From M3007 sp041741155 (GTDB lineage Bacteria > Bacteroidota > Bacteroidia > Chitinophagales > Saprospiraceae): 64,000 nucleotides of DNA. Below are positions 37,580 to 44,609 of the stretch, piece by piece. The stretch is taken from the NCBI GenBank assembly GCA_041741155.1, contig JBGSKO010000120.1, forward strand, positions 21,158-85,157. The letters are read 5' to 3'. Position numbers and translations under genes: made by a program. Position 1 is the stretch's first letter, and the number at the start of each line of letters is the position of its first letter. The notes under the pieces were generated by a model. The model was not told the DNA's origin, made no database searches, and was given only the letters and a program-made list of their open reading frames with translations.

Positions 37580-38575
37580 ATGAATTACTTGCCAGCATCC
37601 AACCGCTACGCCCAAATACCCTACCGCCGCTGTGGCCGCAGCGGACTGCTCCTGCCCGCCGTTTCGCTCGGTCTGTGGCACAACTTCGGCCACGTAGATG
37701 TTCAGGAAAATTGCCGGGATATCCTCCGCCTCGCTTTTGATGCCGGTGTCACGCACTTCGATCTGGCCAATAACTACGGTCCGCCGCCCGGCTCGGCAGA
37801 GGAAAATTTCGGGCGTTTCCTGCGCGCGGACTTCCGCGACCACCGCGACGAGCTTATCATTTCCACCAAAGCCGGCTACCGGATGTGGGACGGCCCCTAC
37901 GGCGAGTGGGGCTCCAAAAAATACCTCGTGGCCAGCCTCGACCAGAGTCTGCAGCGCATGGGCCTCGACTATGTGGATATTTTCTATAGCCACCGCCCGG
38001 ACCCAAACACGCCGCTGGAAGAAACCATGGCCGCGCTCGACCTCATCGTGCGGCAGGGCAAGGCACTCTATGTGGGCATTTCCAACTATTCCGCTGCGCA
38101 AACCGTCGAAGCGTGCCGCATCCTGCGAGCGCTCGGTACTCCCTGCGTGATCCACCAGCCCAAGTACTCCATGTTCGATCGCTGGATCGAAAACGGCCTG
38201 CTGGACGTGCTGGAACAGGAAGGCGCCGGCTGTATTCCGTTCTCCCCGCTCGCCCAGGGCATGCTGACCGACAAGTACCTGCACGGTATTCCGGCAGACT
38301 CGCGCGTGGCCAAACCACATGGATTTTTGAAAGAAACCGACCTCACGGAGAACCGCCTGCAGCAAATCCGCGACCTGAACGCCCTGGCGCAGCAGCGCGG
38401 ACAAACGCTGGCCCAAATGGCCCTCGCCTGGGTGCTGCGCGATGCCCGCGTGACCTCGGTACTGGTGGGCGCCAGCCGGCCCGAACAACTGGCGGATTCG
38501 CTGCGCTGCCTGGAAAATTTGCGGTTTGAGGCGACGGAACTGGAACGTGTGGAAGCGCTGCTTGGAGCGCAATAG
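37580..38575 (+). CDS. Aldo/keto reductase (YghZ/Gpr-like)
   Basis: 331 aa from the ATG at 37580; the GTG eight codons upstream is inside a repeat and is rejected. The catalytic tetrad of the superfamily is visible: Asp and Tyr in FDLANNYG, Lys in STKAGY, His in YSHRPD. Late GAxRPEQL and the NADPH-binding pattern fit. The order GSAEENFGRFLR and MWDGPYGEWGSKKYL is characteristic of the YghZ/L-glyceraldehyde-3-phosphate reductase branch, which detoxifies aldehydes and methylglyoxal. Cytoplasmic, apparently a single-gene unit, convergent with the DinB gene (13 bp between stops). Confidence 0.93.
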   Translation: MNYLPASNRYAQIPYRRCGRSGLLLPAVSLGLWHNFGHVDVQENCRDILRLAFDAGVTHFDLANNYGPPPGSAEENFGRFLRADFRDHRDELIISTKAGYRMWDGPYGEWGSKKYLVASLDQSLQRMGLDYVDIFYSHRPDPNTPLEETMAALDLIVRQGKALYVGISNYSAAQTVEACRILRALGTPCVIHQPKYSMFDRWIENGLLDVLEQEGAGCIPFSPLAQGMLTDKYLHGIPADSRVAKPHGFLKETDLTENRLQQIRDLNALAQQRGQTLAQMALAWVLRDARVTSVLVGASRPEQLADSLRCLENLRFEATELERVEALLGAQ

Positions 38576-38588
38576 AGCTCTGATCGAA

Positions 38589-39107
38589 TCACCACTCCCC
38601 GGCATACGCCAGGCTTTCGCCGCTCATACTTTTCAGTCGCGCGTATTTCAACTGTACGATCTGCCGCAGGTGCAAGTGGTCGTGTGCAAGCCAGTTGGCC
38701 AGCAACATTTTTGCGCGCATTGCGCCCAGTTTCGGATGTTGGCAGGTATGGTCCCACACGGGATCGGACAGCGGTGGCAGCTCCTGCAGGGCTTGCGCCG
38801 ATTTTTTGCGTTCGCGGACAAACTGGTTCAGCATGTCCTCAAAATTTTGGGCCATGTATTTTCGGTCCTTCACCCAACCCTGCGGGTCAATAGGCGGCAT
38901 GGGTTGGTCGGGCGTTTCGAGTACATGCCGGACGCGCGCCCGGAAGTCTTCGCGCTCCTCGTCGGTGAGGTGGCAAAGGATTTCGAGCAGGCACCATTTC
39001 CCGGGAGCCGGCCGCCACAGGTATTCGTCTTCGGATGTGCCGGAAAACAGCGCAACAAAGGCCACGGTGTTTTGGGAAAACTGCTGTAGGTAGGTGTGCA
39101 AGTTCAT
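38589..39107 (-). CDS. DinB-family four-helix protein
   Basis: 172 aa from the ATG at 39107; the 53-codon upstream extension runs into a palindromic repeat and is rejected. The pattern matches DinB/YfiT-like proteins: PGKWCLLEILCHLTDEER with the first metal His, and the C-terminal NWLAHDHLHLRQIVQLKY helix with the other His ligands. Such proteins bind a divalent metal; some are bacillithiol or mycothiol S-transferases, others have no known substrate. Cytoplasmic. Confidence 0.85.
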   Translation of the reverse strand: MNLHTYLQQFSQNTVAFVALFSGTSEDEYLWRPAPGKWCLLEILCHLTDEEREDFRARVRHVLETPDQPMPPIDPQGWVKDRKYMAQNFEDMLNQFVRERKKSAQALQELPPLSDPVWDHTCQHPKLGAMRAKMLLANWLAHDHLHLRQIVQLKYARLKSMSGESLAYAGEW

Positions 39108-39146
39108 GTTCGATAAAATTTTCAAGCCGGGACGAAGGTGCGATTT

Positions 39147-39271
39147 AGAGGGTGTCTCATAAGTCGCGTTTTCCAATTCACCGCAGAGAAGCAGAGACGC
39201 GGAGATTTTGATAATCAAGTTTTTAAAACTCTGCATCTCTGCGGTAAAAAGGTACTTATGAGACACCCTCT
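39147..39271. repeat. 125-bp nested palindrome (MITE-like)
   Basis: Terminal perfect 18-bp inverted arms (39147-39164 and 39254-39271, AGAGGGTGTCTCATAAGT) enclose a second 17-bp inverted pair with one mismatch (39180-39196 and 39229-39245, ACCGCAGAGA-type). No ORF inside. It lies upstream of the DinB gene, between it and the divergent small lipoprotein gene. Confidence 0.85.
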
Positions 39272-39323
39272 TGGCACAGGATTCGATGTTTTACAAGTCG
39301 TTTACAACGTTTTACAGGAATTT

Positions 39324-39356
39324 TTGTCCCGCCAGATCATGTTGCCGATACTTTTG
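39324..39356 (+). promoter_or_regulatory. Promoter of the small secreted protein gene
   Basis: TTG (39324-39326), 22 bp, TACTTTTG (39349-39356): a full Bacteroidota-type promoter 33 nt before the ATG at 39390. Confidence 0.6.
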
Positions 39357-39389
39357 CCCCGTCATTTTTTTTACTAACAACACTGTGAT

Positions 39390-39800
39390 ATGAACAAGTC
39401 AAAATACTTCCTGGGCACCTTTTTTTGCTGTGCAATTGCCGTCTTCGGCTGTGCGCAAGAGCCCTTCACCAACTGCACGGCAGCATTTTTGAACAACAAA
39501 ATTGTGGTGGACCAGTACACCCCCGACGGCAAATGTACCCTGCCCGATTCGGCTACCGGTGAACTGACCGTCTGCACCGCCGATTTATCGCCTGAAAACA
39601 GTCTTCCGGTGAAAAAAATCAAGTTTAAAATTGCGTTGCGCGACAAAAATACGAGCACCCTGACCATGTTTTCCAGCGAAACCTATAAACAGGTGGACAT
39701 CCGCAAGGTGCTGGCCCGCTGCAAAAAAGGCGATCACATCGTACTGATTACCATGGACGACGCATATTCGCTGCCGCACAACGAGATTCTGGTGAACTGA
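39390..39800 (+). CDS. Small putative lipoprotein, unknown function
   Basis: 136 aa. The N terminus FLGTFFCCAIAVFGC ends in a lipobox-like VFGC, so lipid attachment at Cys21 is likely. The mature part is ~115 residues, with two Cys pairs (NCTAAF, GKCTL, TVCTAD) and no recognised family. It has its own well-formed promoter and is followed by seven T residues and then a long palindrome, suggesting a single-gene unit. Confidence 0.7.
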   Translation: MNKSKYFLGTFFCCAIAVFGCAQEPFTNCTAAFLNNKIVVDQYTPDGKCTLPDSATGELTVCTADLSPENSLPVKKIKFKIALRDKNTSTLTMFSSETYKQVDIRKVLARCKKGDHIVLITMDDAYSLPHNEILVN

Positions 39801-39831
39801 TTTTTTTAAGTACCGAGACTGAATTAATTGA

Positions 39832-39960
39832 CAAATTCTGCGTGGCGTCTGTGTAACGTCTGTGTAACGTCTGTGTAAAATATTCTAAGCACCATGCGGA
39901 AGGCGATAATTTCACACAGACGTTACACAGACTCAAGGCACAGACGCCACGCAGAATTTG
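39832..39960. repeat. 129-bp palindrome with GTCTGTGTAAC repeats
   Basis: Arms 39832-39878 and 39911-39960 are complementary over most of their length (CAAATTCTGCGTGGCGTCTG and its complement at the ends). The left arm contains three copies of a GTCTGTGTAAC 11-mer. The loop is about 30 nt. Confidence 0.8.
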
Positions 39961-39987
39961 CTCTAAAATAATTTTGCACACCTAATT

Positions 39988-40047
39988 ACCACAGATTACA
40001 CCGAGTTTATTCGTGGATGAATCGGTGTTAATCTGTGAAATCTGTGG
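39988..40047. repeat. Short palindrome CCACAGATTACACCGA
   Basis: ACCACAGATTACACCGA (39988-40004) pairs with TCGGTGTTAATCTGTG...CTGTGG (40022-40047) with one bulge. It resembles dispersed intergenic repeats seen in other genomes. It lies immediately upstream of the winged-helix regulator. Confidence 0.55.
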
Positions 40048-40068
40048 CGAAACCACGCCCTCCCAAGG

Positions 40069-40076
40069 TACATTTG
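40069..40076 (+). promoter_or_regulatory. TACATTTG element 5 nt before the winged-helix regulator ATG
   Basis: Full TAnnTTTG match on the coding strand, ending 5 nt before the ATG at 40082. No TTG at 17-23 bp. If used, the transcript would be leaderless or nearly so. Confidence 0.3.
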
Positions 40077-40081
40077 CACGG

Positions 40082-40978
40082 ATGTTAAACTTGCCTTTCA
40101 AAAAAATAGCCGTGCCTGCCGCCATGCTGCTGTGCTTCGTGCTGGTGTGGTCGTTTTGGCGCGCCAACGCCAGCAGCCCCGGCGTTGATCGCAGTTCTCC
40201 TGAAAAAATAAACCTTGCACTGCGCCGGACAGCCCACCACCTGCTGGCCGAGGCGGGCGACAGTACGGTGCGCATACCGCCTGTGCAGCAAACTGGGCAG
40301 GGAACCTGGCTCGTCCGCTTCGAACGCCCGTTCGATTACGATCGGCTGCCGGTACTCCTGCAGGCGTCCTTCGACCTGCATAACATTCGGGAAACCTACG
40401 ATGTGGCCGTACTGCGGTGCGCCGACGGCGAACTGCAACTGGGCTACAACGCGCAGGATTACATTCAAGACAACACCGTTCCCTGCGGCGGGCGCGACGT
40501 GGAGGCCGGGTGCTACAACCTGCAGGTCACCTTTGCAACGGTGCCACCGCAAAACGACCCCCTCCTCCCCGGAATATTGGGACTTTTTCTGCTCGGCGGG
40601 CTGCTCGTTGCGGCAGTTTGGGTTTGGAAGAAACGCCGTCCCGTGCCGCCCGCCGACCCCGAAACTGCCGCCGGCGAAACCCCGTGGTTGCCCTTCGGAA
40701 ATTCGCGCCTCGATGTGGCCAACCAAGTGCTGCTGTGCGGCGCCGTACGCCATGAACTCACCTATCGGGAAACCAAATTGTTGCACCTTTTTGCCAACCA
40801 ACCCAACCAACTGCTCGAACGCGGGCACATCCTCCAGCAGGTTTGGGCCGACGAGGGTGTGCTGGTGGGCCGCAGTGTGGACGTGTTTGTGTCCCGCCTG
40901 CGCAAACTGTTGCGGGATGATCCATCGGTGCGGATTGTGGCGGTACACGGGGTGGGGTACCGGCTGGAGGTAGGGTAG
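40082..40978 (+). CDS. Membrane-anchored winged-helix (OmpR/PhoB-type) regulator
   Basis: 298 aa from the ATG at 40082. Membrane segment 1 (~8-25, IAVPAAMLLCFVLVW), an extracytoplasmic domain of ~150 residues with a Cys pair (TVPCGG, EAGCYNL), membrane segment 2 (~163-185, GILGLFLLGGLLVAAVWVW), a short basic stop-transfer, then a C-terminal Trans_reg_C winged helix (~205-298: ELTYRETKLLHLFANQPN, VFVSRLRKLL, VHGVGYRLEV). There is no receiver domain: it is a one-component sensor that could bind DNA while anchored, like ToxR in concept but with the domain order reversed. Its TAG stop is inside a family C repeat. Confidence 0.88.
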   Translation: MLNLPFKKIAVPAAMLLCFVLVWSFWRANASSPGVDRSSPEKINLALRRTAHHLLAEAGDSTVRIPPVQQTGQGTWLVRFERPFDYDRLPVLLQASFDLHNIRETYDVAVLRCADGELQLGYNAQDYIQDNTVPCGGRDVEAGCYNLQVTFATVPPQNDPLLPGILGLFLLGGLLVAAVWVWKKRRPVPPADPETAAGETPWLPFGNSRLDVANQVLLCGAVRHELTYRETKLLHLFANQPNQLLERGHILQQVWADEGVLVGRSVDVFVSRLRKLLRDDPSVRIVAVHGVGYRLEVG

Positions 40979-41050
40979 CGGCGGGTTTTAACCCGCCGAA
41001 TATTGCATAGGCGAGGGGTAGCGGCGGGTTTTAACCCGCCGAATATTGCA
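40974..41050. repeat. Family C palindromic repeat, two tandem copies
   Basis: Units at 40974-41007 and 41017-41050 (43-bp period): GGTAGCGGCGGGTTTTAACC followed by CGCCGAATATTGCA; the core CGGCGGGTT/AACCCGCCG is a palindrome. The first unit supplies the stop codon of the winged-helix gene. A third copy is at 63174. Confidence 0.88.
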
Positions 41051-41065
41051 AAAAGGCGAGCAAGG

Positions 41066-42010
41066 TCAGAATGTACGCTCAACCTGCACATCGCCAAAAA
41101 CCTGCTTGTCCAGATTGTAAATACCTGTGACATAGCCTGCCGGCTCGGCATCATCGGCCGGGGATTTGTCAAAATAGGGAAACGAATAGCGGATGACCGG
41201 CGCGTTTTTCATGCCTTTGGTTTGCGGAGAACTGTCGCAGCCAAAAGGGTGGGTGTCGTCCATAAAAAACGGCTTGGTCAGGTTTTTGTCGGCCCAGGCC
41301 CGGGCTTGCTGAAACGCGGCTTCCTGGTACTGCATGCTGCGTTTGGATTCTGGGCTGATTTCCCATGCCTGGGTTGTCCATTGGCCGGCATCTCTTTTTA
41401 CCTGGAGCGCCATGAGCTTGTTTTTTTTCTGCCAGCCGGTGCCGGCTTCCCAATGCCCGCGTGGTATGATGTTTTGGTACTCGGTATGGTAAGCCGACGG
41501 CTCAAGCAGCTCAACAAAGACAGTAGCCGGCGATTTGTCGGGCTGCTTTTGCAGGGCTGTTTGGATGGTACCCAGGGTTTGTTCGCGCAGGGCCGGTGTG
41601 GGTTCACCGAATACTTGTACAATGGCCGCTTCGTTCACCACGCCGACCGAAAATTTTTCCAGGCCGTTATCTTGCAGCAGGCGAAACAACGCGCGGGCGT
41701 CGGCTACCTGCATTTTGGCGCGTTCGTGCGCCTGGTTTACCGTCGGCGTATCCAGCCCCAGGCCATCCACACCTTTTTGCCAGTTCAAAAAAAACTGCAC
41801 TTCAGGGTCAGCTTTATCGGCCACGACAGCGCGTTTTTCACCCTTGTACTGCGCCAGTATATCGAGCATTTTCAAGTTGGAAACCTGTACCTCAAACTGG
41901 CCCGGGAACTGCTGTTCCAGCCAGGCCCCGATGGTTTCCGGAGCTGTTTTTTTGCGAAAGCAACTGAAAAGTGAGAGCATAAGAAGCATCCAGGGAACGT
42001 GCCTGACCAT
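41066..42010 (-). CDS. Putative lipoprotein of unknown function
   Basis: 314 aa. N terminus MVRHVPWMLLMLSLFSC ends in a lipobox-like LFSC. The mature domain of ~295 residues has no motif I recognise; visible stretches include GAWLEQQFPGQFEVQVSNL, a His/Cys-containing HPFGCDSS segment and a C-terminal YNLDKQVFGDVQVERTF. The true start may be an internal Met (41989 or 41980), given a promoter whose -7 element ends only 10 nt before 42010. Confidence 0.72.
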   Translation of the reverse strand: MVRHVPWMLLMLSLFSCFRKKTAPETIGAWLEQQFPGQFEVQVSNLKMLDILAQYKGEKRAVVADKADPEVQFFLNWQKGVDGLGLDTPTVNQAHERAKMQVADARALFRLLQDNGLEKFSVGVVNEAAIVQVFGEPTPALREQTLGTIQTALQKQPDKSPATVFVELLEPSAYHTEYQNIIPRGHWEAGTGWQKKNKLMALQVKRDAGQWTTQAWEISPESKRSMQYQEAAFQQARAWADKNLTKPFFMDDTHPFGCDSSPQTKGMKNAPVIRYSFPYFDKSPADDAEPAGYVTGIYNLDKQVFGDVQVERTF

Positions 42011-42020
42011 TGTTTTTCTA

Positions 42021-42050
42021 CAAATGTAGGGCGGTTGGGCCGGTTCACAA
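42021..42050 (-). promoter_or_regulatory. Promoter of the 314-aa lipoprotein gene
   Basis: Minus strand: TTG (42048-42050), 19 bp, TACATTTG (42021-42028), an ideal consensus match. It ends 10 nt before the ATG at 42010, implying a very short leader or a start at a downstream Met. Confidence 0.6.
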
Positions 42051-42082
42051 AAAATGCCCGACAGTGTGCTCCCGGGATACGG

Positions 42083-44509
42083 TTACTCGCTTCGCAAACT
42101 CTCCACCGGATTGGTCCGCGCGGCTTTCACACTCTGGTAACCCACGGTCACGAACGCCACCACCACCGCAGCCATGCCCGCTACCGCAAACACCCACCAC
42201 GGGATGGTAATGCGGTAGGCAAAATCCTGCAACCACTGGTCCATCAGGTACCAGGTTACCGGCGCTGCAAGGATCAGCGCGATGAGTACGAGTTTCAAAA
42301 AATCTCTGGATAGCAAACTGACTATGCCCGCCGTAGTCGCGCCCAGCACTTTGCGCACACCGATTTCCTTGGTGCGCTGTTGTGCCGCATGGGCTGCCAA
42401 CCCGAACAGTCCAAGGCAGGAAATAAGTACAGCCAACAGCCCGAAACCCTTGCAGGTAGCCGACAGCCGGTCGTCGTCGCGGTACATTTCCGCGATGCGC
42501 TCGTCAAGGAACTGGCCCTCGAATACCTGCTCCGGCATGACCTGGTCATATACCCGCTGAATGGCCGACAGGGAGCCCGCGATATCACCGGGCCGGATGC
42601 GTACACCCACCTCCCAGTTGAACGCCTTGCGCGTGGTCATCAGCAGGGGAATATGTTCGTTGCGCAGGCTGTGTGTGTGAAAATCCTCGGAAACGCCCGT
42701 GATTTCCACCATCTGGCTGGCGCCGAGGCGGAGCTTTTGGCCGACGGCTTCCGCCGGGTCCCGGATGCCCAGTTTGCGTAGCACGGTCATGTTAACCACG
42801 CCCTGCCGGATGGTGTCGGAGGGCTGGTACCACTTGCCGGCGAGCAAGCGTATTCCGTAGGTTTTCTGATAATCGGCATCGCAAAACTTGAGGCTGATAC
42901 TGTACGGCTCGTCCTCCGGCCGCGAGGCAAAGCGGAAGTTGGACGACCAGGTATTGCCCGACAGGGGCTGGTCGCTGCTCAGGCTCACGGCCTCTACGGA
43001 CGGAATTTGCCGCAAGGCATGTTTGAGCGCTGTCTGCCGTTCTACCGTGGCGCTGTCAATGCCAATGCTGAACGTATAGACGAGTTTTTGGGAAAAACCG
43101 AGATCGTGCGAGCGGATGAAATCCAGTTGCTGCAACGTGATCAGTGCGGCAATAATCAGAGCCTGCGCGATGGTAAACTGGAGCACAACGAGCAATTTGC
43201 GCAGGGGTGCTCCCGTCACTTTGGACAGCTCCGCCTGGCTGCGCAGCGCGGCGGCGGGCGGGTAGCCGGCCAGGGTCATGGCGGGGTACAAACCCGCCAG
43301 AACTGTAACCGCGATTCCCGTTACGGCCAGAAAAACCCACACCTCCGGCACGGACAGGAACGGCTCCGTGTCGGGTACATTCGAAATATATTTCAGCAAG
43401 GGCGCGCATACGGCGGCGAGGTTGACACCCAGCACGATGGCCGCAACCACGACGAGGGCTGTTTCGCTCATAAACTGCGCCGTGAGTTGCCGGCGCTGCC
43501 CGCCGAGGGTTTTGCGCACGCCCACTTCCCGGGCCCGCATGGCAGCCTGCGCAGTAGCCAGGTTGATAAAATTGAAGCAAGCCATGACGAGGATCAGGAT
43601 GCCGATGCCACCGAGCATTCGCAGCCGGGATTTCTGTACGATATGCGTGCCTGAGTGCGGGTACCGTTCGTCGAAGTGCAATTCGGACAGCGGTTGCAAG
43701 ACGTGCGTTCGGAATTTTCGGCCATTTCGGTCTTTGTACTCTGTTTTGCCCACGTTGGCCAGCGCGGCGTTGGCGGCATCCAGTTCGTCGGGGTGTCGGA
43801 GCAGGGCGTACACCTGGTTGTTGGAGCTGCAACTGCCCCAGGTTCCGTCGTAGAAAAAATGCTCGGCGTAGGCTTTGCAGGTAGGCCAACTGATGAAATA
43901 GGGTATTGGGAAATCGCAATTGGAGGGAAGGTCGGCCACCACACCCCGAACGGTGAGGGGGACCAGGTTGTCCAGGAGCAACGTTTTTCCCATAGCTTCC
44001 CGGGAGTTTGGGAAAAACTTTTGAGCCCAGCGTTCGGTCAGCACAATGGCGTTGGGTTCGGCGAGTGCCGTGGCGGGGTTGCCGGCGATCCAGGTCAGGT
44101 CAAAAATTTTGAAAAACTCCGGTTCTGCGAAAAAGGCCGTTTCGCCGCCTTCGTTGAGGAATTTTTTGAGCGGAGCGCTGCTGCCGCTGGGGTCGGGCAG
44201 GGCCAGCGTACCCCAGCATTCGCGGATGCGGCTCATGGCTTCGAACTGACCAACCGTTTGTTCGATGGCGTCCATAGCAGGAATGGGAATACAGACGTAG
44301 TGCTCCTCGCCATTTTCCGGGGTTTGCACCACCGCCGCCACCCGTACGATGCGCTCGTAGTTGGCAAATTGTTTGTTGAAACTCAACTCATAGCGCACCA
44401 TGCGAAAAATGAGCAGGGCCGCCGCTATGCCTACCGTCAGGCCGAGGATATTGATGCCCGAATACAGTTTGTTCCGGGCGATCGAGCGAAGCATGATTTT
44501 GAATTGCAT
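42083..44509 (-). CDS. FtsX-type ABC transporter permease (MacB-like), copy 1
   Basis: 808 aa with MacB periplasmic core domains and FtsX transmembrane bundles: TM near residue 22 (LYSGINILGLTVGIAAALLI), a three-TM group ~285-430 with the conserved VRKTLGGQRRQL motif, another single TM, and a C-terminal group with VRKVLGATTAGI, ending NPVESLR. The duplicated layout (about 8 TMs) is standard for Bacteroidota ~800-aa FtsX permeases. It is the last gene of the adaptor-ATPase-permease-permease operon and probably exports a drug, peptide or lipid-like molecule, or drives lipoprotein release. Confidence 0.92.
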   Translation of the reverse strand: MQFKIMLRSIARNKLYSGINILGLTVGIAAALLIFRMVRYELSFNKQFANYERIVRVAAVVQTPENGEEHYVCIPIPAMDAIEQTVGQFEAMSRIRECWGTLALPDPSGSSAPLKKFLNEGGETAFFAEPEFFKIFDLTWIAGNPATALAEPNAIVLTERWAQKFFPNSREAMGKTLLLDNLVPLTVRGVVADLPSNCDFPIPYFISWPTCKAYAEHFFYDGTWGSCSSNNQVYALLRHPDELDAANAALANVGKTEYKDRNGRKFRTHVLQPLSELHFDERYPHSGTHIVQKSRLRMLGGIGILILVMACFNFINLATAQAAMRAREVGVRKTLGGQRRQLTAQFMSETALVVVAAIVLGVNLAAVCAPLLKYISNVPDTEPFLSVPEVWVFLAVTGIAVTVLAGLYPAMTLAGYPPAAALRSQAELSKVTGAPLRKLLVVLQFTIAQALIIAALITLQQLDFIRSHDLGFSQKLVYTFSIGIDSATVERQTALKHALRQIPSVEAVSLSSDQPLSGNTWSSNFRFASRPEDEPYSISLKFCDADYQKTYGIRLLAGKWYQPSDTIRQGVVNMTVLRKLGIRDPAEAVGQKLRLGASQMVEITGVSEDFHTHSLRNEHIPLLMTTRKAFNWEVGVRIRPGDIAGSLSAIQRVYDQVMPEQVFEGQFLDERIAEMYRDDDRLSATCKGFGLLAVLISCLGLFGLAAHAAQQRTKEIGVRKVLGATTAGIVSLLSRDFLKLVLIALILAAPVTWYLMDQWLQDFAYRITIPWWVFAVAGMAAVVVAFVTVGYQSVKAARTNPVESLRSE

Positions 44510-44562
44510 GGTTGGGTGTGTTTTTGTGTCAAAGAGGCTCGGGAATTGGTTTTCCGCGCATC

Positions 44563-44597
44563 AAGACTTTCCAGGTTTAACAAACCTGGAAAGTCTT
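44563..44597. repeat. Family A palindrome between the two permease genes
   Basis: AAGACTTTCCAGGTTT (44563-44578) and AAACCTGGAAAGTCTT (44582-44597), perfect 16-bp arms, 3-nt loop. It lies inside the operon, 12 bp after the stop of permease 2, where it could trim or protect the mRNA and so alter the ratio of the two permeases. Confidence 0.85.
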
Positions 44598-44609
44598 GTT
44601 CTGAAAATT

